Source of the DNA: Peptococcaceae bacterium | GTDB lineage: Bacteria > Bacillota > Desulfitobacteriia > Desulfitobacteriales > Syntrophobotulaceae | NCBI GenBank assembly: GCA_009778595.1 | Contig: WRJI01000020.1 | Span: 1 to 34,428 of the forward strand | DNA: 34,428 nucleotides | Reading direction: 5' to 3' | Shown: one piece after another, positions 14,828 through 23,100 of the stretch | Layout of the letters: each line of letters begins with the position of its first letter | Numbering within the stretch: the first letter of the stretch is position 1 | The notes under the pieces: generated by a model | The model's input: only the letters and a program-made list of their open reading frames with translations | The model's database searches: none | What the model was told of the DNA's origin: nothing | Made by a program: the position numbers and the translations under genes

Positions 14828-16948
14828 TTAGACTCCTTTCTTCTCGTAGATTTCCTCACGGATAAGACACAACCCGGAAATGAAGCTGTAGGGCGCATCG
14901 AGAGGTTCACCGGTGTTGTCCAGTTTCAAGGTCTTCGAATCCGTGTTGGGCACAAGTTCATACAAGGGACTGGCCGACGGATGCTCCTGCAAAAAACGGT
15001 CGGGGATACTTATGAAAGGGTTATTCAGAGCGGGGGTATCGGTGGGGATCCCGTGCAAAGAGCATAGGAGCCTGCTCAAGGCGATCTCATCCTCCAGGGC
15101 GGCCATATGAGCCTTGCGCAGTTTCTCCGCCGCGGTGTCGCTGTCTTGTTTCAACCGGGACCCCATAAGCAATGAGCGGGCATACATATAGGTGCAAACC
15201 TTAGAAAAATAGTCGCCATAGACTTGAGCGCCGGCATTGGCTTGGTCAAAAACAGCGATCACGGTTTCATTGTAGGTTTTGATTTTCTTCAATAGTTTTC
15301 GGCGCACGGCCCACAGAATCAGGAGGCCGCCTACCGCCAGGAGCCCGAGAGCCGACCCGGTCAGACCCAGGGAAGCCCAGAAAACGTTCCGGCTCATATC
15401 CCAGGCGTTGATCAGGTAAGGCACAAAACCGCCGAGGAAAATGATTAGGGCGAACAGAGAGATGTAGAGGATGTTGCGTTTGGTTAGGCGCAGACCCAAG
15501 GATTGGCGGACAGTCTGCCCGGCTGCGTCAATCTCCGCCATATAGACATTGGGATCGAGAAGTCCGTAGATTCTGGCGTTGATAATCCGGGGCTCAAGCT
15601 CGTCCAGTCGCCTTTGGATCCGCTCGATCTGAAACCGGTCCAGGGTTTGTTCTTTGCCGGCAAAACCGGAGATCCTGTTGCGGGTTTCGATAGCTTTGGC
15701 GGCCACAAGCTCCCGGAGGCCTGACAAAAGGTGTTCGATCTTCCGGTTGGCTTCTTGTTTGTGCTCGCGCCAAAATCGTATTTCCGGGATGGGACAATCC
15801 GAGGCGAGACCCAACATAGTCGTGTCTGCGACGATCGTCTCATCGTCAAGAGGTTCAAATCTGACCGAGACTTCTTGCATCGGCACAAGGTCTTTTCTGT
15901 CGGTGGTGACCTGGGAGGCGCGTTGTTTCTGTTCTTGAAGGATGCCTTGAATGGAGAGCAGGTTGGCCCGGTGGTTCTCAAGCACCCTGGCAAGTTCACC
16001 GCTCTTTATACTGAGATCGGCTCTGTACAGATGGTAGGCCTGGAGGGCCTGGCTGGGGATCTGATTGATCGCCAAGGTGAGGGTCAACAGGCACAGCCGC
16101 CAGAGTTCCCTGGGATACAGGGTGTGTTCCCGGTTGATCAGATCGTAACAAAGGAAGCGGCATGTGTTGGGGTAGATCTTCCAGAACCCGGAGCTGTCTT
16201 TCTCATCATGGAAATTCCAGGCATGGTTGACGGCCTGGCGGGTGGCTTCCCTGTCGTCTGTCGCGAGGATTTCTCTGGTGGATAACACAAGAATTTCTAC
16301 AGGGCGGTTTTCTTTGAGGGCGTACTTCCTGGTCAGACGTCTGTATTCGGTTTTTTCCTTCTCGGAGTAGGGGACTTCAAAGAGGCGCAGCTTGATATGA
16401 CCTCCAAATCTCTCAAATACTTTTTCGTAGTCTTCGGGGGCGAGAGTCCCCACATCGCTTTCCAGGATAGGAGTCCCATCTTCGTGGAGGCAATCTAAAA
16501 AAGCCCCGGTCTGTTCATCGTAATAGGTATAACCCGTCGCATAATCTTTGACCCCAAGGGAGGGAAACCCCGCCAACATATGTGTCAAGCGAACCAGGGG
16601 TATCGGGTTCTCCTGAATCAACAGGTCAAAACTATGGTTGCAGACAAAATCGAAAGGGTTGTGGGGGCTATAGAGGGCCAAGCTGTTGTCGGCCAGGCTG
16701 TCGCCGGCCAGGCTGTTGTCAGCCATACCATCTCCAACCGAGTTGACAAATATTATGGCCCGCCATTCCGGGTACCCTTTGATGGATTTATACAGTTCGG
16801 GAACAGCCTGTTCAATATCGGTTCCGGCTTCATGCCAGGAACACTGGCATACGCTGCCGCCCCGTTCAGGGAGAAAGGGGGCGAATAACCGCCTATGTGT
16901 GGCAAATAAGGCAGTCGTATGCTGATCGGTGATAATGACGGTGTGCAT
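14828..16948 (-). CDS. 706-aa coiled-coil protein with two membrane segments, operon partner of the tubulin-like protein
   Basis: Not recognised as a named family. The N-terminal part (1-70, HTVIITDQHTTALFATHRR to EWRAIIFVN) looks like an alternating alpha/beta fold. It is interrupted by a three-unit repeat (residues 76-90, ADNSL/AGDSL/ADNSL). A mostly helical region follows, with a charged coiled-coil-like stretch at about 395-455. Two membrane segments (about 493-513 and 524-547) form a hairpin, leaving both large ends on the same, presumably cytoplasmic, side. The C-terminal 150 residues are helical and soluble. The start is supported by GGAGGGAGGG just upstream. It lies 30 bp after the tubulin-like gene and 5 bp before the 1295-aa gene. 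A membrane adaptor or scaffold role for the tubulin-like protein is inferred from context only. Confidence 0.75.
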   Translation of the reverse strand: MHTVIITDQHTTALFATHRRLFAPFLPERGGSVCQCSWHEAGTDIEQAVPELYKSIKGYPEWRAIIFVNSVGDGMADNSLAGDSLADNSLALYSPHNPFDFVCNHSFDLLIQENPIPLVRLTHMLAGFPSLGVKDYATGYTYYDEQTGAFLDCLHEDGTPILESDVGTLAPEDYEKVFERFGGHIKLRLFEVPYSEKEKTEYRRLTRKYALKENRPVEILVLSTREILATDDREATRQAVNHAWNFHDEKDSSGFWKIYPNTCRFLCYDLINREHTLYPRELWRLCLLTLTLAINQIPSQALQAYHLYRADLSIKSGELARVLENHRANLLSIQGILQEQKQRASQVTTDRKDLVPMQEVSVRFEPLDDETIVADTTMLGLASDCPIPEIRFWREHKQEANRKIEHLLSGLRELVAAKAIETRNRISGFAGKEQTLDRFQIERIQRRLDELEPRIINARIYGLLDPNVYMAEIDAAGQTVRQSLGLRLTKRNILYISLFALIIFLGGFVPYLINAWDMSRNVFWASLGLTGSALGLLAVGGLLILWAVRRKLLKKIKTYNETVIAVFDQANAGAQVYGDYFSKVCTYMYARSLLMGSRLKQDSDTAAEKLRKAHMAALEDEIALSRLLCSLHGIPTDTPALNNPFISIPDRFLQEHPSASPLYELVPNTDSKTLKLDNTGEPLDAPYSFISGLCLIREEIYEKKGV
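16680..16724 (-). repeat. Three 15-bp in-frame tandem units in the 706-aa gene
   Basis: 16680-16694, 16695-16709 and 16710-16724 are near-copies of AGGCTGTTGTCGGCC. Each adds five residues (ADNSL or AGDSL) without changing the frame. Confidence 0.85.
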
Positions 16949-16978
16949 AGGGCCCTCCCTCCGGGCGACGGTTCCTTG

Positions 16979-19900
16979 TTACCCTTCGCAAAACTGTTGT
17001 TTGGAGAAGTCGTTGATTTTGTCGGCCATTTCAGAGAATCCTTTGCTGATCAGGACTTTTATGAGGACTTGCAGAAGCATCCGCAGATAATCGTCTATGA
17101 TCGAGGGGTGTTTCTCCTTATAGAGCTCGAAGTTGTTGACGAACAAATCCAGCTGTTCTTGAATCAGCCCGGTATAGGTGGCGTCCCGTTCGTTTTCGGG
17201 GCAGAGGATACCAATTTGTTCGTAGAGAGCTTCCAGAGTGGTTTCCAAAAGCATAAGACCTTGTTCCAGAATGAAGTCGTCCGGGGGCATGGTTGCTTTG
17301 AAAGCCGCGGCGATACCGAAGATGCTCATGCGGCGGTTTTCTCCGGAAAGCTCCCGCAGGGTGAAGGTATTGAGCCCTTTGTAGAGGGCACCTTCTTCGT
17401 ACTTAACCACATTGTCTTTGCGAGCGGTTTCCAGTTCGTTGTCCACAGCGCTGAGGATTCTTTTGACCACCACCGGGTTGATAGTGAGGGCGTCGATGAT
17501 GCGGTAGAAGGTGTCACAGGGGGCTCCTGTGGAAACCTCAAGAGGAATTTCTTTGATGCTGTCTTTGAGCCAAAGGCTGTATTTATACTTTTCACCGGTT
17601 TTTTCGTAGCGAATGCGTTCGTAGAGCAGACCTAACACAAGGGCCTTGAAAATGTTTCTCTCTTGTTCTCTTTGGAGTTCGTCGTTGAGGTCGGGCATTT
17701 CGGAGATGAGGTGCCAGTGTTTATGCAAATGGGGGGTAATGACCGGCGTGGTGAGGGTGTTGGGTTCGATCCGGTTGATCATATCGAAGTAGGCTTTGTT
17801 GTATTCGCCGGCTTCAAGGACGACGGTCTTGCTTTTTTGTGGTGGGGAGAATTTGAGAAGATCGTAGGGGAATAGGCCGTAGATGGCGCTGTAGAAGAGA
17901 ATCCGCTCGATATCAATCTCGTCATCTTCACTGGGAACGCCGCCAAAGGTAAGGAGTTCGGCATTGACAAAAGACTCTCGCCTGGGGTTGTCGGTGAGAT
18001 AGAGTCTCTTATTGAAGGCGCAGGCGTGGATGGGTACGGGTTCTTCACCAACGGGTCTGTTGATAAAGGGGTCGGAAAGTTTTTTGGTGTCGGCTATGAC
18101 TTTTTTGACGTATTCGGTGATGAGGCTTCGTTCCCGAATGTCTTCCTCATATTCGGCTTCCACTTCCAAGGCCCGAATGATGTCCATTTTGATGTCTGTG
18201 CTGTAGGCTTCCATAACTGAGGTCTGAAAATGCCGTAGAATCTCGTTGTCGAAGATGTCTTTGAAAAAAGTGCCGGTGGCGGCTTCGGCCACCGTGAATG
18301 ATCGGACCTGGTTGTAGATCCTCATACAGAGGTCTCCGGGCAAATGGAGAGCGCTGCCGGTGAACTCCATTTTCTCGTAAAACTTGTCAAGGCATTTTTT
18401 GGAGGAACAGACGTAACGGACGGCACTGCCTTTGTTGTGGCGGTATTTTTCTTCTGAGGTTTTAATTTGCCGTTCAATATCGCTGACGTTGGTGTCGAAA
18501 GATTTGTAGAACAACTCAAAGGATTTGTTGAGGTCGCGGATATATTTGACGGCGGCTGTAAGGACGGCCACATAGGGTGCGTTGACGCGGTAATCGCCGA
18601 TGGTTGCCAGGAGGGACTCGTATTGTTCGGTATAGTCCATGATTTCACCGGCGAATTTCTTGGACATACGGGCCCAGAGACCGGCGTTGTCGATTTTGCG
18701 TAAGAAATCCCCAATGTTTTCCACAATATCGGTATCCGGGTCGTCAAACAAGGTGTCGAAGCGTTTAAATATTTTTTCGGCGAGATCTTTTTTCTTTTCT
18801 GCTTCGGCGAGTTTTTTCAGGAGGGTTTGGAGGGTTTGATAGAGGAAATAGCGGGTGGCGTTGGGATGCATGAATTCTTTGGCGTTGTCCCGCAGATAGG
18901 TTTCTATCTGTGTGGGCAGCCCGCCTAAGGTGACGTCTTCGTCTTCGTTGAATTTAAAAAGTTCATAGGCGGCCACCCGGCCGATGTCACCGACTCTCCG
19001 AACCACCAGTTCTTTGTAAGCTAACAGATAGTTGTAGGCGTTGCGGAAGATGTCCATGTCGGGTTTTTCTCTGCCCACCGAGGTAAGGGCTTCTACCGCG
19101 CTCTGCGCTGTGTCGCGGCTGTTATCGATTTCGCTTTGGCCGCTTCTGGCGATGCGTTGGACATATTTCATCAAAGCGTCGGCGTATTCAGTCCATTTGC
19201 AGCCGATCTCTGTAAAACCGTCTTTGTCAAAACGGTAGGAGGCGTTGCGGACAAACATGGCGAAGGCGTTGCCGTTTTCAGCGGCGGCGTCTACGGATCG
19301 GATATATTCCTGGGCCGGATCGATCTCTGCGACATTGTGGCCTTTGAGACGGGCCCGGTTATTCTCGACACTTTTCTTGTGGAAGTCCCGGTCAAATACC
19401 GTCCAGTGATCCGAGACGGTTTGGGCCGCCCATTTCAGGGCGATATAGCGGAGAATATGGTCGGAAGGGTAGACGAGTTCGGAAGCCCCGGCTCCGGCGT
19501 AGCGGTTGCGGCTCTGGCCGGATACCAGGGTGCGGATGGTGTTGTCTTCGGAAGAGTTGCTGCGGGTGTTCATGGGGCCGATGGATTGGGCGTAGATGCA
19601 GGTGGCGGCGTGATCCAGGTATTGTTCGGTGGAGTTGAGTTTCTTGCCTTCGATGTTCTGAGCGTCAAACATGAATGTGAAATCCATGGGGAGAACATCG
19701 TATTCTTCGAATTCGTTGGTGCCGACTTTGGGGAACAGTAAGTGAACCTTATCTTGGTAGCGTTGGGGCAAGTTGCCGTCGGCTTTTAGGATGAAGGCGT
19801 TGAGTTCCCGGAGTACGGCGTAGGCGTTGGCCTTGAAAGCGTTGCGCATAGGTTCGGCAGTGACGGCGCCGTAGAGAATTTCCGGCAAAATGAAGAAGCC

Positions 19901-20437
19901 GCGGGTGATGCTGCCGGGAATTTGGATTTTGGTTTTGAGAAATTGTTTGATGTACATGGAGATGGGCAGGATGAGTCCTGAACCGGTGCCCCCGGCCAGG
20001 GTGCTGACAATAATGACCCGTAGCACCTGAGCGCTTGGGGTGTTTTCCAGCTTGTACAGATCATAGATAGCGCTGTCCAGGGGTTCCAGGCAGCCCCGTT
20101 TCATGGCGGTCACGAAGGCGAGGTGAGATATGGCCCGGACTTGACCGGCGCCTTCGCTGAGGGTTTTGCGATACAGGTTGGGATTCACGGGGAAAGAGTT
20201 GTCTCTGGTGAATTCGTCCAGGTGCAGGTAGTCGCCGACGGTCATATTGGTTGAGGTCTGGACGGTGCGAATGAAGGGGTTATCTCTTTTGATCTTGTTG
20301 AGTTCGTTGACATCGGTGTCAAACACCACGAAATTTATGCGTTCCCGTTGTCGTTCATCGTTGATCATTGCCGACAATTTGGCTGTGATCTGTGATCCTA
20401 TACCGCCAAGTCCTATGATTAATGTTGGTGCTAACAT
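16979..20437 (-). CDS. Large tubulin/FtsZ-superfamily protein (Tubulin_2-like, FtsZl)
   Basis: The first ~220 residues show the tubulin-type GTPase signature: LIIGLGGIGSQ (7-16), VFDTD (38-42) and STLAGGTGSGL (145-155), the counterpart of the G-box GGGTGSG. NAYAVLREL (204-212) follows. At 1152 aa it is several times longer than FtsZ; the remaining ~900 residues are helical, soluble and unrecognised. No signal peptide or membrane segment is seen. The start at MLAPTLIIGLGG (20437) is fixed by AAAAAGGAGG about 7 bp upstream; an in-frame ATG at 20470 would add 11 basic residues and has no such site. Known context for such FtsZ-like proteins is a vWA protein and membrane remodelling, and a vWA gene precedes it here. 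It may polymerise in a GTP-dependent way beneath the membrane; this is inference. Confidence 0.85.
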   Translation of the reverse strand: MLAPTLIIGLGGIGSQITAKLSAMINDERQRERINFVVFDTDVNELNKIKRDNPFIRTVQTSTNMTVGDYLHLDEFTRDNSFPVNPNLYRKTLSEGAGQVRAISHLAFVTAMKRGCLEPLDSAIYDLYKLENTPSAQVLRVIIVSTLAGGTGSGLILPISMYIKQFLKTKIQIPGSITRGFFILPEILYGAVTAEPMRNAFKANAYAVLRELNAFILKADGNLPQRYQDKVHLLFPKVGTNEFEEYDVLPMDFTFMFDAQNIEGKKLNSTEQYLDHAATCIYAQSIGPMNTRSNSSEDNTIRTLVSGQSRNRYAGAGASELVYPSDHILRYIALKWAAQTVSDHWTVFDRDFHKKSVENNRARLKGHNVAEIDPAQEYIRSVDAAAENGNAFAMFVRNASYRFDKDGFTEIGCKWTEYADALMKYVQRIARSGQSEIDNSRDTAQSAVEALTSVGREKPDMDIFRNAYNYLLAYKELVVRRVGDIGRVAAYELFKFNEDEDVTLGGLPTQIETYLRDNAKEFMHPNATRYFLYQTLQTLLKKLAEAEKKKDLAEKIFKRFDTLFDDPDTDIVENIGDFLRKIDNAGLWARMSKKFAGEIMDYTEQYESLLATIGDYRVNAPYVAVLTAAVKYIRDLNKSFELFYKSFDTNVSDIERQIKTSEEKYRHNKGSAVRYVCSSKKCLDKFYEKMEFTGSALHLPGDLCMRIYNQVRSFTVAEAATGTFFKDIFDNEILRHFQTSVMEAYSTDIKMDIIRALEVEAEYEEDIRERSLITEYVKKVIADTKKLSDPFINRPVGEEPVPIHACAFNKRLYLTDNPRRESFVNAELLTFGGVPSEDDEIDIERILFYSAIYGLFPYDLLKFSPPQKSKTVVLEAGEYNKAYFDMINRIEPNTLTTPVITPHLHKHWHLISEMPDLNDELQREQERNIFKALVLGLLYERIRYEKTGEKYKYSLWLKDSIKEIPLEVSTGAPCDTFYRIIDALTINPVVVKRILSAVDNELETARKDNVVKYEEGALYKGLNTFTLRELSGENRRMSIFGIAAAFKATMPPDDFILEQGLMLLETTLEALYEQIGILCPENERDATYTGLIQEQLDLFVNNFELYKEKHPSIIDDYLRMLLQVLIKVLISKGFSEMADKINDFSKQQFCEG

Positions 20438-20475
20438 GGAGGGCCTCCTTTTTTGTTTAACGGGCGCCACCCGTC

Positions 20476-20506
20476 GGTATTCAGGATTCGAGATTTTAGA
20501 TTCAGG
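20476..20506. repeat. Relic of the dispersed repeat in the vWA/tubulin-like gap
   Basis: GGTATTCAGGATTCGAGATT followed by TTAGATTCAGG matches the ATTCAGG-rich middle of the ~97-bp repeat but lacks its hairpin and GTTGCAAC end. It occupies much of the 76-bp gap between the vWA stop and the tubulin-like start. Confidence 0.5.
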
Positions 20507-20513
20507 AGGGAAC

Positions 20514-22697
20514 TTATCGCCGTTTCTTCTTTTTCTTACGTTTCTTAGAGAAGGAGCAAGTGTGGGTCGAGGAGATGCCGCCGCTGTAGTAGACGGATTT
20601 GATCCGGGCCGTACAACTCATTTCCTTCTTCTTGGTCGATCCCTCCGGCAAGGGTTGATCGTTAATGAAGAAATCGGTGCTGCCGAGGCGTTCCGGGGCA
20701 AAGTCCCCGGTGTTGGTCAGCTCCATACGTTCGTTGCCGACGGCTTTGATCTTCAGCGATGGCAGCGGTTTCCCGTCTGCCGCCGCGATCAATGTGCCTG
20801 ATTCCGGACAAAGAGGCAACCATTTGGTTTTGGAAATGATTCGAAACGAACCATATTTGGTGACTGTGTTGTAGTCTGATTCTACCAATATGGTTGGTTT
20901 AGCGGACATGTATTTCGGGAACCGTTTCTTTCTGCCCCAGAGGAGCCAGTACAATAAGACACCCATCAACAAGGCCAACAGCGGCCAGATTTTCTTCAGG
21001 ACATTGAGAAAACGTTCCCAAAACCCTATGTCATCTATAATGGTCACCGTGATCGTGCCTTGACCCCGATAAGGTTGTCGGTCATAGGTGAATTCGGCGG
21101 TGGCGGTAAGGATGATGTCGCCGGTTGAGGTCGCGAATTTGTCGTTGTTTTGTTGTTTGAGGAAAAACTCGTAGGTGGAGACGCCGGTCCCGTGCCTGAC
21201 TTCGGTAATAGCCACTTTGTCAACGGTGGTTATCGTCGGCAGGGGCATATTCTGCCATTGGTCCCACGTAAGCAAGGCGCCGTCTTGTTTGATGGTTACG
21301 AGAAAGGCGCCGGAATCGTTCAGGGTGGTCACAGTTAAGTCTTCGTTTGGCGCGGTTATGTCGATTTCCAGAGGAAGCGACGCCGAGGCGACACTCCGGG
21401 TGATGATGTGTTCGGCGGTGTTGATGTCCAAAAAGCGGGAGGAGACGGATATCGTCAAATCCCCGGGTGTGATGCTGACAGTATCACCTGATTGAATCGG
21501 AACGGTCTGATCGTTGTTCCGGTAAAAGGCGTCGTATTGGATTTTGCCGAGAAGAGAGGATTCAAAAAAGTCGCCGTTATCATCAATCATGCCGAAGCGG
21601 ATTTGATAGTCGCCCTCAGGGATATCCTGGCTGTCGATTTCTTCGCCGTTCTGATAGAGTTTGATATCAACATTGACATCCGGTTTATAATAGATATCAA
21701 CGGTTTGCGCTCCGGCGATATCCAAGGTGTAGGTGCCCTTGGGGATATTGCGGAAGGCGGCGATCATACCGGTCAGGTCACGGGAAATCACAACTTTCGG
21801 ATCGTTTCGATAGCTTGTCGAGGCAATCTCGCTGTACTGAACATAGACAGACTCGCTGAGGGTGTATGTGCGGCCTGTACCGCTGTTATTGCTGTCGCCG
21901 CCTGTGAGGGTATTAACCCGGACGTTGGCGCCTTGCGCGAAGACCAGAAGTTCCATCATCGGAATATCGAACGTGAACTCTTGTCGGCCACTGTTGGTGA
22001 AACTGAGCTGGTTTCTGTTGAAAATTCGATTGCAGATGGACGTAATTTTCCCAAGGATTTCGCTGCTGTTTGTGGCATGCTCAAAATAGATGTTCCTGCC
22101 GGGATCGGCGTGTATGACAGTGGCGTCGCGGCCCATAGCCAGGAACATGATTTTGATGTCGCCGGTGGAGACATACTGCGAAAAGAAGTCGTCCACATCG
22201 ATGGAATAGTTTTCCTTCCCGTCCAAATAGTTGAATTCTCCGTCGGTTAAGACGACCAGCCATTTTTCATCGGTGTTGGCTTTTTTGAGATCCTCATAAG
22301 CTTTAGCCACCGCGTCGAAGGGGGTTCCGGAGGAGGGGGTGACCGTATTGTGGATTTTGGCAACGCGGGTTTCGGCAGGTTCTGAGCCTGAGATGGTTAA
22401 TTTGGGAGGCACGCTGGTATTCGCGGATACCATGAAGTCGCTCATATAGTAGACGCTCATGGTGTCTTTCTCTTCCAGCATAGCGGCAAAGACTTCCATG
22501 GCGTACTTTGCTTGTCCCCATCTGTCAAGGTATGTGTCGTTGGCGTCGATGATCATGCTGCTTGAATCGTCATACACAACATTAATGGTTTTGCTGCGTT
22601 GATTGGTGGTGTAGGCTTGGGCGGTGCGGGAATGCATAGGTATGGATAAGGCACAGAAGAGGAAGAGGCACATAAGTAAGGAAACCGGTTTTTTCAT
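20514..22697 (-). CDS. Exported, membrane-anchored vWA-domain protein
   Basis: First gene of the four-gene operon. A signal peptide (about 1-28, cleavage after AQA) leads into a vWA domain (about 36-230). Its metal-ion-dependent adhesion site is complete: D43-x-S45-x-S47 in VVYDDSSSM, a Thr in SSGTPFDAV (about 125) and an Asp in VVLTDGEFN (about 148). A long beta-rich stretch (about 230-560) follows. One membrane segment (about 570-590, IWPLLALLMGVLLYWLLW) ends in basic residues. The last ~137 residues form a presumably cytoplasmic domain with a Lys/Arg-rich C-terminus. This topology puts the ligand-binding domain outside and a tail inside that could contact the tubulin-like protein. AGGAGGACTC directly precedes ATC-ATG. 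Confidence 0.88.
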   Translation of the reverse strand: MKKPVSLLMCLFLFCALSIPMHSRTAQAYTTNQRSKTINVVYDDSSSMIIDANDTYLDRWGQAKYAMEVFAAMLEEKDTMSVYYMSDFMVSANTSVPPKLTISGSEPAETRVAKIHNTVTPSSGTPFDAVAKAYEDLKKANTDEKWLVVLTDGEFNYLDGKENYSIDVDDFFSQYVSTGDIKIMFLAMGRDATVIHADPGRNIYFEHATNSSEILGKITSICNRIFNRNQLSFTNSGRQEFTFDIPMMELLVFAQGANVRVNTLTGGDSNNSGTGRTYTLSESVYVQYSEIASTSYRNDPKVVISRDLTGMIAAFRNIPKGTYTLDIAGAQTVDIYYKPDVNVDIKLYQNGEEIDSQDIPEGDYQIRFGMIDDNGDFFESSLLGKIQYDAFYRNNDQTVPIQSGDTVSITPGDLTISVSSRFLDINTAEHIITRSVASASLPLEIDITAPNEDLTVTTLNDSGAFLVTIKQDGALLTWDQWQNMPLPTITTVDKVAITEVRHGTGVSTYEFFLKQQNNDKFATSTGDIILTATAEFTYDRQPYRGQGTITVTIIDDIGFWERFLNVLKKIWPLLALLMGVLLYWLLWGRKKRFPKYMSAKPTILVESDYNTVTKYGSFRIISKTKWLPLCPESGTLIAAADGKPLPSLKIKAVGNERMELTNTGDFAPERLGSTDFFINDQPLPEGSTKKKEMSCTARIKSVYYSGGISSTHTCSFSKKRKKKKKRR

Positions 22698-22802
22698 GAT
22701 GAGTCCTCCTGTCCCGGGGGATTTTCGTGCAAGGGGTTGCGTGACGGGGGTATGAAAAAAAGCACAAAATCATGAGAGGTTTTGCGGAAAGCACCCTTTT
22801 TG

Positions 22803-22831
22803 ATTATACAAGACCTGGGGCTGATGGGCAA
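22803..22831 (-). promoter_or_regulatory. Promoter of the vWA/tubulin-like operon
   Basis: On the minus strand TTGCCC (22826-22831), a 17-bp spacer and a perfect TATAAT (22803-22808) form a good sigma-A-type promoter. The leader would be about 100 nt. No other convincing promoter is seen within the operon. Confidence 0.65.
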
Positions 22832-22840
22832 GAAAAAACT

Positions 22841-22914
22841 CGGGATAAGGCGGGATAAGGAGGAATAAGCGGGATAGGCGGGATTGGCGGGATTAGCGGG
22901 ATTAGCCGCTTAGG
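22841..22914 (+). repeat. Eight tandem 9-10 bp units (CGGGATAAGG / CGGGATTAG)
   Basis: Units at 22841, 22851, 22861, 22870, 22879, 22888, 22897 and 22906 drift from CGGGATAAGG through CGGGATTAG to CCGCTTAGG, where they merge with the start of dispersed repeat copy 3a. The array begins 10 bp upstream of the -35 of the operon promoter. The 399-bp spacer 22698-23096 otherwise holds only this promoter and two copies of the dispersed repeat. Confidence 0.8.
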
Positions 22915-23002
22915 TTGCAACAACATCAATAAAAACAAGAAAATCCACATTCTGAATCCTGAATCCTGAATACTGGATACTTGCGGTCGAAGACCGCATT
23001 AG
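22907..23002 (-). repeat. Dispersed ~97-bp repeat, copy 3a
   Basis: Same layout as copy 1 and in the same orientation: CGCTTAGG, GTTGCAAC palindrome, A-rich stretch, CTGAATCC units, and the GCGGTC-GAA-GACCGC hairpin (22983-22997) ending in ATTAG. It is followed 9 bp later by a second, variant copy. Confidence 0.87.
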
Positions 23003-23011
23003 TACCTTACA

Positions 23012-23100
23012 GACGCGAAGCGTCGATAAAAAACAAGAAAATCCATATTCTGAATACTGAATCCTGAATACTGAATACTTGCGGTCGAAGACCGCATTAG
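23012..23100 (-). repeat. Dispersed repeat, variant copy 3b overlapping the dapL stop
   Basis: Like copy 3a from ATAAAAAACAAG to the terminal ATTAG, but the GTTGCAAC end is replaced by a different small hairpin, GACGC-GAA-GCGTC (23012-23024). The gene-proximal hairpin is at 23081-23095. The last bases supply the TAA stop codon of dapL (23097-23099, minus strand), so the gene end and the repeat end coincide. Confidence 0.85.

Noticed and set aside
22081-22263. Various frames of 60-250 aa opposite the large operon genes (for example 12300-12863, 16919-17635, 21492-22250)
   Set aside because: They are antisense shadows of genes with recognisable domains and have no domains of their own.
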